From NCBI GenBank assembly GCA_046349395.1, contig JAXMCK010000003.1:744001-808000 (forward strand): DNA of 64,000 nucleotides. The letters run 5' to 3'. This stretch comes from JAXMCK01 sp046349395 (GTDB taxonomy: Bacteria; Pseudomonadota; Alphaproteobacteria; Geminicoccales; Geminicoccaceae). Every line of letters begins with the position of its first letter. The stretch's first letter is position 1. Below the pieces are notes generated by a model. The model had not been told where the DNA came from and made no database searches. It worked only from the letters and a program-made list of their open reading frames with translations. The position numbers and the translations under genes are program-made. Below are positions 1-7,645 of the stretch, piece by piece.

Positions 1-415
1 AGACCCCACGTCCCGGGACAAGGTCGAACGAAACATGGCGCGGCTCGCCGCCCCAGGCTGGTCCGCGGTCGGTCCAGCGCACCCCGCTCGACGGGCTACC
101 GTCCACACCGATGACCACGACGTCGCGCGTGTCCGGGCCGATCCTAAGCCTGAGCATGTCGGCGACGCTCTCCGCCAGCTCGCGGCAGCGGTGACGATAG
201 CCCGGGGTGTCGTACTGCTCACGCACCTGCCACCAGCGCCGAGCACCCAGGAACGCCATCTCCGGGCAGGGCATCTGTTGGATCGCGTATCCGGCCTCGC
301 GCAAGGCGGCGAGCACTGGTGCCACCACACCCGGAGCGATCGCATAGCCGCCCACCTTGGCGTTCTGGTTGGCCAGACAATGCGAGAGCAGGGCCAGCTT
401 CGGCGCAGGGCTCAC
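1..415 (-). CDS. TudS/DUF523-related putative desulfidase, 3' end beyond window
   Basis: The partial protein (138 residues visible) starts at a GTG at 413-415 that overlaps the stop of the upstream GntR gene, so the two are translationally coupled. It begins with a short beta strand followed by SHCLANQNAKV, has MPCPE around residue 50 and VDGSPSSGV around residue 110. This order (CL-N, CPE, DGSPxxG) is that of TudS/DUF523 proteins and of the CD3072-like TudS-related group. TudS uses three Cys to hold an Fe-S cluster that removes sulfur from thiouracil. Here Cys13 and Cys50 are present, but the third position reads Ser110 if my alignment is right. The C-terminus lies off the left edge, so completeness cannot be judged. 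Family assignment is moderate; substrate unknown. Confidence 0.6.
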   Translation of the reverse strand, partial: MSPAPKLALLSHCLANQNAKVGGYAIAPGVVAPVLAALREAGYAIQQMPCPEMAFLGARRWWQVREQYDTPGYRHRCRELAESVADMLRLRIGPDTRDVVVIGVDGSPSSGVRWTDRGPAWGGEPRHVSFDLVPGRGV

Positions 416-1086
416 GCGGCACGGCCCTCGACCGCGCGGACGATCGCCAGCGCATCCTCGGCGAGAAGCCGCAGATGAAGCCGCATCGCTCGGGCTGCGG
501 CTTCGCCGTCATGGGCCAGTACTGCCTCGACGATGGCTTGGTGCTCGACTTGTGAGCGTTGCAACCGGCCGGGCTGCCAGGTGAGCAGGCGGCGGTGGGC
601 GGCCACGCGACGGTCGAGCGCGTTCAGGGTCTCCGCCAAAAACTTGTTTCGAGCGGCAGCGACGACCGCGTCATGGAAGCGTCGATTGGCGTCGAGGAAG
701 GCTTCCTCGTCACGTGCCGAACCTCCCATCCGATGGGCATGGAGAAGGGCATCGCGTCCGGCTGCGTCGAGCCGCTCGGCTGCTAGGTGCGCCAGCGCCG
801 CCTCCAGCTCGGCGGTGGCCTCGAAGGCTTCGAGCAGCGCCGTGGCGCTCAACGTCGCAACGGTGGCCCGTCCGTTTGCCCCAATGCTGACGAGCGAAAG
901 ACCGGCCAATGCTCGCAGGGCCTCCCTCACCGGCGTCCGGGACACGCCGAAGCGCAGTGCCAGGGCTCCCTCTTCGAGCCGTTCGCCGGGTCGCAGCACG
1001 GCCCCGACGATCTCCACCTCGAGTACCTCGGCGATCGCCCGCGCCCGCGTGCGCAGACTGCCTAGATCGTGAGCAGATTGTTCCAT
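412..1086 (-). CDS. GntR family (FadR/FCD) transcriptional regulator
   Basis: This 224-residue cytoplasmic regulator has an N-terminal winged helix-turn-helix (residues about 10-75, with the GntR signature GERLEEGALALRFGVSRTPV) and an all-helical FCD ligand-binding domain (about 85-215). FCD metal ligands can be placed at NRRFHDAVV and at later histidines (VEHQAIV and MRLHLRL). FadR-type regulators usually repress a neighbouring catabolic operon until an organic acid or related ligand binds. The gene is divergent from the SDR-led operon starting at 1185, with a palindromic site between them, so it is the likely local regulator. It overlaps the TudS-like gene by 4 bases. Family is certain, ligand unknown. 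Confidence 0.93.
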   Translation of the reverse strand: MEQSAHDLGSLRTRARAIAEVLEVEIVGAVLRPGERLEEGALALRFGVSRTPVREALRALAGLSLVSIGANGRATVATLSATALLEAFEATAELEAALAHLAAERLDAAGRDALLHAHRMGGSARDEEAFLDANRRFHDAVVAAARNKFLAETLNALDRRVAAHRRLLTWQPGRLQRSQVEHQAIVEAVLAHDGEAAARAMRLHLRLLAEDALAIVRAVEGRAA

Positions 1087-1112
1087 TGCCCAGTATTCGC
1101 TCGTTGACGCTC

Positions 1113-1128
1113 AAAACGTATACATTTA
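1113..1128. promoter_or_regulatory. Candidate GntR/FCD operator
   Basis: In the 98-base divergent gap lies AAAACGTATACATTTA, centred on the palindrome GTATAC. Many FadR-type regulators bind short inverted repeats with a GTATAC-like core, so this is a reasonable operator for the adjacent regulator. It overlaps the -10 proposed for the regulator gene, which would allow autoregulation. Only one copy is seen. Confidence 0.45.
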
Positions 1129-1146
1129 GGCCCTAGAGGCACGCAA
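1117..1146 (-). promoter_or_regulatory. Candidate promoter of the GntR gene
   Basis: On the minus strand TTGCGT (1141-1146) and TATACG (1117-1122) are separated by 18 bases, upstream of the regulator start at 1086. On the plus strand TTGACG at 1104-1109 could be a -35 for the SDR operon, but no good -10 follows it. Confidence 0.3.
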
Positions 1147-1184
1147 CAGCGCCTCGCCGGTCGTCGAGCGCAGAGGAGAGTCGG

Positions 1185-1967
1185 TTGGATCTGGATCTTG
1201 CCGGGAAGAGCGTTCTGATCACTGGGGCGACCGGCGGAATCGGTCAGGGTCTGGCCGAGGGCTTCGCGGCCGAGGGTGCCACCGTCTATCTGACCGGTCG
1301 CAAGAGCGAGGTGCTGGAATCCGTGCGTGGCCGCCTGACCGGCCGGTTCAACGTGCGGGTCGAGACCATGGCGCTCGATCTGGCGGAGCGCGGCGCGGCC
1401 CGCGAGCTGGCCGACCGGTTTCCCGACACTGACATCGTCGTCAACAATGCTGGCGCCATCCCCGGCGGTGATCTCTGGAGTGTCGACGAGGACGCGTGGC
1501 GGCGCGCCTTCGACCTCAAGGTGTACGGCTACATCGACCTGACGCGAGCCCTCTACCCGCGCATGAAGGAGCGCGGCGGCGGCGTCGTCATCAACGACAT
1601 CGGCAATGCCGGCGAGCGGCCCGACTTCGACTACATCTGTGGCACCACGGGCAATGCCGCGCTGATGGCCTTCACCCGCGCCCTCGGCGGCCGGTCCATC
1701 GACGACGGTATCCGCGTGATCGGGGTCAATCCCGGTCCAGTGGCCACCGACCGCATCGTCAAGCTGCTGAAGACCCGGGCCCGCGACTGGTACGGCGACG
1801 AGAGCCGCTGGGAGGAGCTGACCCAGCGTTATCCGCTGAAGCGGGCGGCGACGGTGCAGGAGGTGGTCGACACCATGGTCTTCCTGGCCTCGCCGCGCTG
1901 CACCTACATGTCGGGAACGATCGTCACCATAGACGGCGGCATCTCGTCCCGCAGCTCGATCGTCTGA
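1185..1967 (+). CDS. SDR family protein with altered catalytic motif
   Basis: A 260-residue short-chain dehydrogenase fold. The start is TTG at 1185, behind GAGGAGAG at 1173-1180. The nucleotide-binding motif TGATGGIG is at 13-20 and NNAG at 87-90. The C-terminal substrate loop has VNPGPVATDR. The catalytic YxxxK reads YICGT (Tyr150 to Thr154), so the usual Lys is absent. The usual Ser about 13 residues before the Tyr is also not visible (the stretch reads INDIGNAG). I recall a subgroup of SDR proteins with a similar segment, so this is probably a family trait rather than a mutation. It is the first gene of the accessory operon. Whether it is a normal NAD(P)H oxidoreductase is open. Confidence 0.8.
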   Translation: MDLDLAGKSVLITGATGGIGQGLAEGFAAEGATVYLTGRKSEVLESVRGRLTGRFNVRVETMALDLAERGAARELADRFPDTDIVVNNAGAIPGGDLWSVDEDAWRRAFDLKVYGYIDLTRALYPRMKERGGGVVINDIGNAGERPDFDYICGTTGNAALMAFTRALGGRSIDDGIRVIGVNPGPVATDRIVKLLKTRARDWYGDESRWEELTQRYPLKRAATVQEVVDTMVFLASPRCTYMSGTIVTIDGGISSRSSIV

Positions 1968-1976
1968 CCGCGACCA

Positions 1977-2648
1977 ATGACGCGGGTCGGCCTCATCCTG
2001 CCCTCGTCGAACCGGGTCGTCGAAGACGCCCTCGGCAAGCGTCCAAGCAACGTCCATTGGCACGTCACGCGGCTCCGGGTGCAACGCGTGGCGCTCGACG
2101 CGGATGCGGCAGCACAGTTCGAGCTGGAGCGCATGGCCGATGCGGCCGATCTCCTCGCTGATGCCGAGGTCGACGCCCTGGCCTGGGCGGGCTCCGCGGG
2201 CGCATGGACCGGGATCGAGCGCGAGCGCGCCTTGGCCGCCCACCTTGCCGAGACCAGCGGTCGGCCCGTGACGACAACCATCCTTGCCGTGCTCGACGCG
2301 CTCGGAGTGGCGAAGGTCGAACGGATCGCTCTGCTGACTCCGTTCACGGACGAGGTGCAGGCGCTGATCCGCAAGGAGTTGACGGGACAGGGCATCACCG
2401 TAGCCGCCGACCGCGCTCTCGGTCTCGACTCTAGTCTGGCCATGTCCAGGATCGACCATAGGCGGATCATGGATGTCGGTTTGGATCTGGGTCGAAGCGA
2501 TGCCGACGCCATCGTCATCCTCTGTACCAACCTCCGGGGCTGGGAGGTCGCCAGGGCACTAGAAGCTGCGACCGGGCGGCCAGTAGTGGACAGCGTGTTG
2601 GCGACCTTGGACGCAGTGACCGCACTCGCGCGGCGGCCTCTGCCATGA
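1977..2648 (+). CDS. Aspartate/glutamate racemase superfamily protein (maleate isomerase/arylmalonate decarboxylase-like)
   Basis: A 223-residue cytoplasmic protein starting at ATG, nine bases after the SDR stop. It opens with RVGLILPSSNRVVEDAL, typical of the maleate cis-trans isomerase/AMDase branch of the Asp/Glu racemase superfamily. Racemases and maleate isomerases use two facing Cys. Here the first position falls in ALAWAGSAG (about 68-75) with no Cys, while the second is present as Cys183 in VILCTNLRGWE. A single C-terminal-side Cys is the arrangement of arylmalonate decarboxylase, so decarboxylation or a one-sided isomerisation is possible. Its stop overlaps the ATG of the aldehyde dehydrogenase. 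Confidence 0.75.
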   Translation: MTRVGLILPSSNRVVEDALGKRPSNVHWHVTRLRVQRVALDADAAAQFELERMADAADLLADAEVDALAWAGSAGAWTGIERERALAAHLAETSGRPVTTTILAVLDALGVAKVERIALLTPFTDEVQALIRKELTGQGITVAADRALGLDSSLAMSRIDHRRIMDVGLDLGRSDADAIVILCTNLRGWEVARALEAATGRPVVDSVLATLDAVTALARRPLP

Positions 2649-4114
2649 GGGGCAATCAGGTGCTTCGCCTGGGCACGGGTCGCGGGCCGGCGTTCGAGCT
2701 GTGCAGCCCGGCGACCAGACGGCTCGTCGCCGAAGTCCGCTCCGCCGACAGGAACGACGGTGCGGCCGCAGCAGCCCGCGCGCAGGCGGCATTCGGCGCT
2801 TGGTCCTCCCTAGACCCGCTCCAGCGTGGCCGCCATCTGCGCGCACTCGCTGCCCTCATCGCCGAGCGGATCGAAGATCTGGCCCTGCTCGAAGCCGAGA
2901 TCGTCGGACGCCCCATTCGCGAGATGCGGGCCCAGATGCGGCGTATTCCGGAATGGCTCGAATGGTTTGGCGGCGTCGCCGCTGGTCTGGAGGGCGAGTC
3001 GAACCGGCTGGCTGGCGGCTTGACGACCCTGACGCATTGGGAACCCTTCGGCGTCGTTGCGCTCCTCACACCCTGGAACCATCCGGTCCTAATCCTGGTG
3101 AAGAAGCTCGCGGCTGCCCTGGCCGCCGGCAACACCTGCCTCGTCAAGCCCTCGGAGCTGGCGCCTGCCACCCCGCTGCTGCTGCAGGACTGGGCGGAGG
3201 AAGCGGGTTTTCCTCGTGGTGTGATCGAGGTCCTTCCGGGCGGGCCGGACATCGGCGATGCCGTCTGCAGGGCGCCCGAGGTGCAGCGGATCGACCTCAC
3301 GGGCGGCACGGCGACCGGCCGGACCGTTGCGGCCATCGCCGGCGAGCGGCTGATCCCTGTCACGTTGGAGCTGGGTGGCAAGACCCCGGTGCTGGTGTTC
3401 GCCGACGCGCCGCTGGACAAGGCGGTTGCCGGTGTTCTTTTCGCCGCCTTCGTGGCCTCCGGGCAGACCTGTGTCAGCGCTGCCCGCATCCTGGTCGAGC
3501 GCTCGATCTACACACGGTTCGTCGACGTCCTTGCCTCACGCGTCGCGGCCCTTCGGCTCGGCGATCCGCTGGAGCCCACCACGGATGTCGGCCCGGTGGT
3601 CCGGGCCGCTGCACGGGACCGCGCCTTGCAGGCAATCGGGACTGCTGTTGCCGATGGCGCCAGGATCGCCGCGGGCGGGACCCTCCCGGTGCTGGAGCCT
3701 TCGTTGCGCGACGGATTCTACGTTCCGCCAACTGTGCTGGCGGACGTGACCCCGTCCATGGGCGTGTTCAGGGACGAGCTTTTTGCACCTGTGATCGCGG
3801 TCACCGCGTTTTCCGACGAGGTGGAGGCTGTGACACTCGCCAACGACAGTCCGTTCGCTCTTGGCTGCTCGATCTGGACCCGCGACGTCGGACGGGCACA
3901 CCGGCTCTCCACGCAGGTGCGCGCCGGGGTGGTCTGGATCAACGACCATCACAAGAACGATCCGCGCTCGGTCTGGGGCGGCTTCGGCGCCTCCGGCTAC
4001 GGCAAGGAGAATGGGTGGGATGCCCTCCGCTCGTACCTTCGCAAGCGCAGTGTCGTCGTGCGCACGTCGGAGCGGTTCGACGACTGGTTCGCCGGCGGCG
4101 GGCGCTACGGATGA
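2645..4114 (+). CDS. NAD(P)-dependent aldehyde dehydrogenase
   Basis: A full-length (489 residues) ALDH-superfamily enzyme that oxidises an aldehyde to the acid. Motifs in order are LLTPWNHPV with KPSELAP for the cofactor site, ELGGKTP with general base Glu242, and SGQTCVSAAR with nucleophile Cys276. Near the C-terminus are the EVEAVTLANDSPFALG and GASGYGKENG motifs typical of the family. The start ATG overlaps the previous stop (ATGA). In this operon it probably removes the aldehyde made upstream or by the three-subunit dehydrogenase at 7645-10357. Family certain, substrate unknown. Confidence 0.93.
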   Translation: MRGNQVLRLGTGRGPAFELCSPATRRLVAEVRSADRNDGAAAAARAQAAFGAWSSLDPLQRGRHLRALAALIAERIEDLALLEAEIVGRPIREMRAQMRRIPEWLEWFGGVAAGLEGESNRLAGGLTTLTHWEPFGVVALLTPWNHPVLILVKKLAAALAAGNTCLVKPSELAPATPLLLQDWAEEAGFPRGVIEVLPGGPDIGDAVCRAPEVQRIDLTGGTATGRTVAAIAGERLIPVTLELGGKTPVLVFADAPLDKAVAGVLFAAFVASGQTCVSAARILVERSIYTRFVDVLASRVAALRLGDPLEPTTDVGPVVRAAARDRALQAIGTAVADGARIAAGGTLPVLEPSLRDGFYVPPTVLADVTPSMGVFRDELFAPVIAVTAFSDEVEAVTLANDSPFALGCSIWTRDVGRAHRLSTQVRAGVVWINDHHKNDPRSVWGGFGASGYGKENGWDALRSYLRKRSVVVRTSERFDDWFAGGGRYG

Positions 4115-4926
4115 GTTCGGCCCTGGCTCTGGCGCCGCCACGGGTGGACCAGCGTCCGGTGACGTTGGGGTTCAGCGGCGTGTCGGTCAGCTTCCGCGGT
4201 CGCGCGGGTGAGGTTGAAGCCCTCCGGGGTATCGATCTCGCGGTCCATGTCGGCGAGATTGTCGCGCTGATCGGGCCGTCCGGTTGCGGAAAATCGACGC
4301 TGCTGCGCCTTGCGGCAGATCTGCTGACACCGACCGCCGGCGAGGTTCGGGTCACCGGCACTACGCCCCATGAAGCGCGACTCGCCCGCCGGATCGCCTG
4401 CGTCTTTCAGGACGCCGCCCTTCTGGACTGGCGCTCGGTACTCCAGAATGTGGCCTTGCCGCTGGAGCTGGCCGGGACCGGGTCCGCCAGGCGAATCGAC
4501 GAAGCCCGGCGGGTGCTGGCCGCGGTGGGCCTGTCGCGGTTCGAGCGGGCGCATCCCTACGAGTTGTCAGGCGGCATGCGCCAGCGCGTCGCCATCGCCC
4601 GGGCCATGGTGCAGAGCCCGGACCTGCTTCTGCTTGACGAGCCGTTCGGCGCCCTCGACCAGATCACGCGTGACAGGATGAACCTCGAACTGCTCGGCCT
4701 TGTCGAAGCCAGCCATGTCACCACGATCCTGGTGACGCACTCCATCCGCGAGGCGGTGCTCATGGCCGACCGGGTCGTCATCATGAGCAGCCGGCCGGGA
4801 CGGATCACCCGGATCATGCCGATCGACGCCGAGCGGCCGCGGCGTCTCGCCTTTCGCGACTCGTCCGACTTCCACGACCTGGTGCGGGAAGGAACCGCGG
4901 AGCTGGAGCGGGGGATCGACCCATGA
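4111..4926 (+). CDS. ABC transporter ATP-binding protein, nitrate/sulfonate/taurine type
   Basis: A 271-residue ATPase of the SsuB/TauB type. Walker A GPSGCGKST lies at about residues 54-62, the signature LSGGMRQR at about 152-159 and Walker B LLLLDEPFG at about 171-179, followed by the switch His in VTHSIREAVLMADR. The ATG at 4111 overlaps the ALDH stop and removes an earlier open stretch that is a shadow of the ALDH gene. It powers import together with the permease that overlaps its stop and the lipid- or solute-binding protein at 5734. Confidence 0.93.
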   Translation: MSSALALAPPRVDQRPVTLGFSGVSVSFRGRAGEVEALRGIDLAVHVGEIVALIGPSGCGKSTLLRLAADLLTPTAGEVRVTGTTPHEARLARRIACVFQDAALLDWRSVLQNVALPLELAGTGSARRIDEARRVLAAVGLSRFERAHPYELSGGMRQRVAIARAMVQSPDLLLLDEPFGALDQITRDRMNLELLGLVEASHVTTILVTHSIREAVLMADRVVIMSSRPGRITRIMPIDAERPRRLAFRDSSDFHDLVREGTAELERGIDP

Positions 4927-5696
4927 GTCGCTCGCTGGAGAACATTGCCGCACCTGCGGCGTTCGCCATCATCGTTCTGGTGGCGTGGGAGCTGACCTGC
5001 CTCCTGCTGGAGATCGCGACCTACCTGCTGCCGTCGCCATCCCGGATAGCGGCCTCGATCGCCCAGGCGCCGGGAACGCTCGCCATGCACGCGAGCATCA
5101 CGCTGATGGAGGCGGTGCTGGGCTTCCTCATCGGCTCTCTGCTCGGAGCGATCCTGGGTGCCGCCTTCGCCGAGTGGCGCCTCCTGGCGCGCAGCCTGCT
5201 GCCCTACGTGGTCGCGGCGAACACGATCCCGGTCGTCGCCATCGCCCCGATCCTGATCCTGTGGTTCGGCCACGGCCTGGCGTCGAAGGTCGCGGTCACG
5301 GCGTTCCTCAGCTTCTTCCCGCTCGCCATCAACGCCATGAAGGGCCTCGTCTCCTACGACCGCACGGTCATGGACGTCTTCCACGTCGCCGCGGCGACAC
5401 CCTGGCAGCGCTTCTGGAAGATGCGCTTCCCGTCGGCACTGCCCTTCATCTTCACCGGCCTGAAGCTGAACGTCACGTTCTCGGTCATCGGTGCGATCGT
5501 CGCCGAGTTCATCCAGGCCGACCGCGGCCTGGGCTTCGTCATCATGACCGCCTACCGCAGCCTCAACATGCCGAGGCTCTGGGCGGCCATGCTGGCCTCG
5601 GCCGTGATCGGCATCCTCTTCTTCGCGATCGTCGCGTTGGTCGAGCGCCTCGTGATCCCGTGGCACGCCTCGTTCCGCCACGAGGCGGTCGCATGA
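4923..5696 (+). CDS. ABC transporter permease, nitrate/sulfonate/taurine type
   Basis: A 257-residue inner-membrane protein with about six hydrophobic segments. The cytoplasmic coupling (EAA) region at about 145-175 contains FHVAAATPWQRFWKMRFPSA, and IVAEFIQADRGLGFVI follows. These features match SsuC/TauC/ThiX permeases. The ATG overlaps the ATPase stop (ATGA). It forms the channel of the importer coded at 4111-6738. Confidence 0.92.
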   Translation: MSRSLENIAAPAAFAIIVLVAWELTCLLLEIATYLLPSPSRIAASIAQAPGTLAMHASITLMEAVLGFLIGSLLGAILGAAFAEWRLLARSLLPYVVAANTIPVVAIAPILILWFGHGLASKVAVTAFLSFFPLAINAMKGLVSYDRTVMDVFHVAAATPWQRFWKMRFPSALPFIFTGLKLNVTFSVIGAIVAEFIQADRGLGFVIMTAYRSLNMPRLWAAMLASAVIGILFFAIVALVERLVIPWHASFRHEAVA

Positions 5697-5733
5697 CCTT
5701 TCCAGCACGGCAACCAGGAGGGAGTGGACAACG

Positions 5734-6738
5734 ATGCGTATCCTGACCACGGCACTGATTGCTGCGGCAGCGCTTGCGGGCTTCGTGGCCCGGGCCGACG
5801 CCGCCGACACGATGCGGCTCGAATGGGTGCTGCAGGGCCAGTTCGCTGGCCCGATCGTCGCCATGCACAATGGCTGGTACAAGGAAGCAGGTATCGACCT
5901 CGAGCTGTTACCGGCCGGGCCCGACATCAAGCCGGCTGTGACCGTGGCCCAGGGCACCGACCAGTTCGGTGTCGGCCATCCACATCAAGTGATCGCCGCC
6001 CGAGCCAATGGCGCGCCGCTCGTGATGGTACTGCAAATCGGCCAGAAGAGCTCGACCACCTACGTCGCCCGGAAGGACAGCGGCATTACCGATCTCGCCA
6101 GCGTGCGCGGCAAGAAGGTCGGCCTGTGGTTCGGTGGCGACGAGTACGAGTTCCAGGCGATGCTGAGCAAAGCTGGCATCGCTCAGGAGGACGTCACGCT
6201 CATCAGCCAGGGTTTCGACATCGTCGGCTGGCTGCAGAACCAGTACGACGTCATGCAGGTCACGCCGTTCAACGAGCTGCTGCTCGTTTACGATGCCGGC
6301 TACAGCAAGGACCAGCTCGTCTTCATCCAGCCCGAGCAGTACGACTCCGCCCTGGTGTCGGCCGGTATCTTCACGACCGAGCAGATGATCAAGGAGCACC
6401 CGGAGAAGGTTCAGGCCGTCGTCGACGCCACCATGCGTGGCTGGCAGGCCGCCATCGCAGATCCCAAGGCGGCGGCCGAGATCGTCGTGGGCTACAACAG
6501 CGAGCTGAACGTGCCCTTTCAGGTCCGCCAGATCGAGGCGATGCGCGACATCATCTGCTACGGTCCGACCCTGAAGGGCGACTTCGGCCAGAGCGAGCTC
6601 TCCACCTGGGAGCGGTCGCAGAAGATCATGCTGGGAGCGAAGCTCATCGACGCCCCGATCGACCTGGAGAAGGCATTCACCAACGCGTTCTGGGAGCAGG
6701 CCCCGGCCGACTATCGCAAGGTCGCCTGTCCTGGCTGA
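5734..6738 (+). CDS. NMT1/THI5-type ABC substrate-binding protein
   Basis: A 334-residue periplasmic protein. The first 24 residues form a Sec signal peptide ending ARADA, just before ADTMRLEW. The mature part has the NMT1 fold markers WVLQGQFAGPIVAMHNGWY, GVGHPHQVIAARANG and RGKKVGLWFGGDEYE. A ribosome site (AGGAGGGAG) precedes the ATG by a few bases. It is the binding protein of the importer. The NMT1 family binds pyrimidines, nitrate, sulfonates, taurine and similar compounds, so the ligand cannot be fixed from sequence. Confidence 0.9.
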   Translation: MRILTTALIAAAALAGFVARADAADTMRLEWVLQGQFAGPIVAMHNGWYKEAGIDLELLPAGPDIKPAVTVAQGTDQFGVGHPHQVIAARANGAPLVMVLQIGQKSSTTYVARKDSGITDLASVRGKKVGLWFGGDEYEFQAMLSKAGIAQEDVTLISQGFDIVGWLQNQYDVMQVTPFNELLLVYDAGYSKDQLVFIQPEQYDSALVSAGIFTTEQMIKEHPEKVQAVVDATMRGWQAAIADPKAAAEIVVGYNSELNVPFQVRQIEAMRDIICYGPTLKGDFGQSELSTWERSQKIMLGAKLIDAPIDLEKAFTNAFWEQAPADYRKVACPG

Positions 6739-7645
6739 GATTCGATCGAAGGTTCGCCTGCGGCTGCTCTGGTGGCCGCAGGCTCAGTTCGCTGGCTACA
6801 TTCTGGCCGACCGCCTGGGTCTAGCCTCGGCACGTGGACTCGACCTGACGCTCGAAGGGCCACGTCCCCCGCAGGGTCCGATCGAGGCCGTGCTGGCGGG
6901 CGACGCTGAGGCCTGTATCGCAAGCCCGTCGCATCTGCTCGAATGCCGTGACCCCCCGGCACTCCGCCTTGTCGCGATCTTCCAGCAGGCGAGCCCGCTT
7001 CTCTACCCCGTCCGACGCGCCCACGGGATCGACAGCTTCGCCGGTCTCCGTGGGCGAACGGTCGCCGTCTGGCCTGGCGGCGAGGACCTGGAGTTGCGCT
7101 GGGCCCTACAGCGCGCGGGCGTGCCGTCCGATTCGGTTCACCGCCTGCAGACGCTCGACACGGCGGCTGCCTTCCGAGCGGGCGAGGCGGCAAGTTGCCA
7201 AGTGACGAGCTACCACGAGTGGCACGCGCTCGCGGGCGAGGACGTGCTTCCCCTCCGTGCCGACGATCTCGGCTGTGGGCTCGTGAAGGACGGTCTTATC
7301 GTTCGCGCGGATCTTCCGCGGCCCACGGTGCAGGCTCTCGTCGAGGCGTCGTTGGAAGGCTGGAGCAGGGCACTCGCCGATCCAGCCAAGGCGGTCGATG
7401 GCTGCGTCGAGGTGCGACTGGAGATAAGTGCTGCCGACGAGGCGCGACAGCTCTCTGAGATTGCCCGATTGATCCGCCGCGGCGCCTCGGTCTCGCACGG
7501 CCTCGGCTACCCCGATTCCTTGCATCTCGACCGTGCGGCAGCCGCCATGCGTGATCTCGGCGAGCATGTTGTCGCCGACTATCGCCGGCTACTCGACGCC
7601 TCGCTCTGGGACGCCGCCCCTGTCGAATTGCGACCCGTCCTCTGA
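6731..7645 (+). CDS. Second NMT1-like protein without signal peptide (probable CTG start)
   Basis: The reading frame holds about 304 residues that align with the neighbouring binding protein: LRLLWWPQAQFAGYILADRL matches its first strand, VAVWPGGEDLELRWALQRAG matches VGLWFGGDEYEFQAMLSKAG, and GWSRALADPAKA matches GWQAAIADPKAA. The pair arose by tandem duplication. The first ATG/GTG in frame is at 6890 and would remove about 53 conserved residues, so the true start must be earlier. The only near-standard codon is CTG at 6731, nine bases after AAGG (6718-6721) and overlapping the previous stop. No signal peptide is present, so it is predicted to be cytoplasmic. It may be a substrate chaperone or an enzyme on the NMT1 scaffold. 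Confidence 0.7.
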   Translation: MAEIRSKVRLRLLWWPQAQFAGYILADRLGLASARGLDLTLEGPRPPQGPIEAVLAGDAEACIASPSHLLECRDPPALRLVAIFQQASPLLYPVRRAHGIDSFAGLRGRTVAVWPGGEDLELRWALQRAGVPSDSVHRLQTLDTAAAFRAGEAASCQVTSYHEWHALAGEDVLPLRADDLGCGLVKDGLIVRADLPRPTVQALVEASLEGWSRALADPAKAVDGCVEVRLEISAADEARQLSEIARLIRRGASVSHGLGYPDSLHLDRAAAAMRDLGEHVVADYRRLLDASLWDAAPVELRPVL

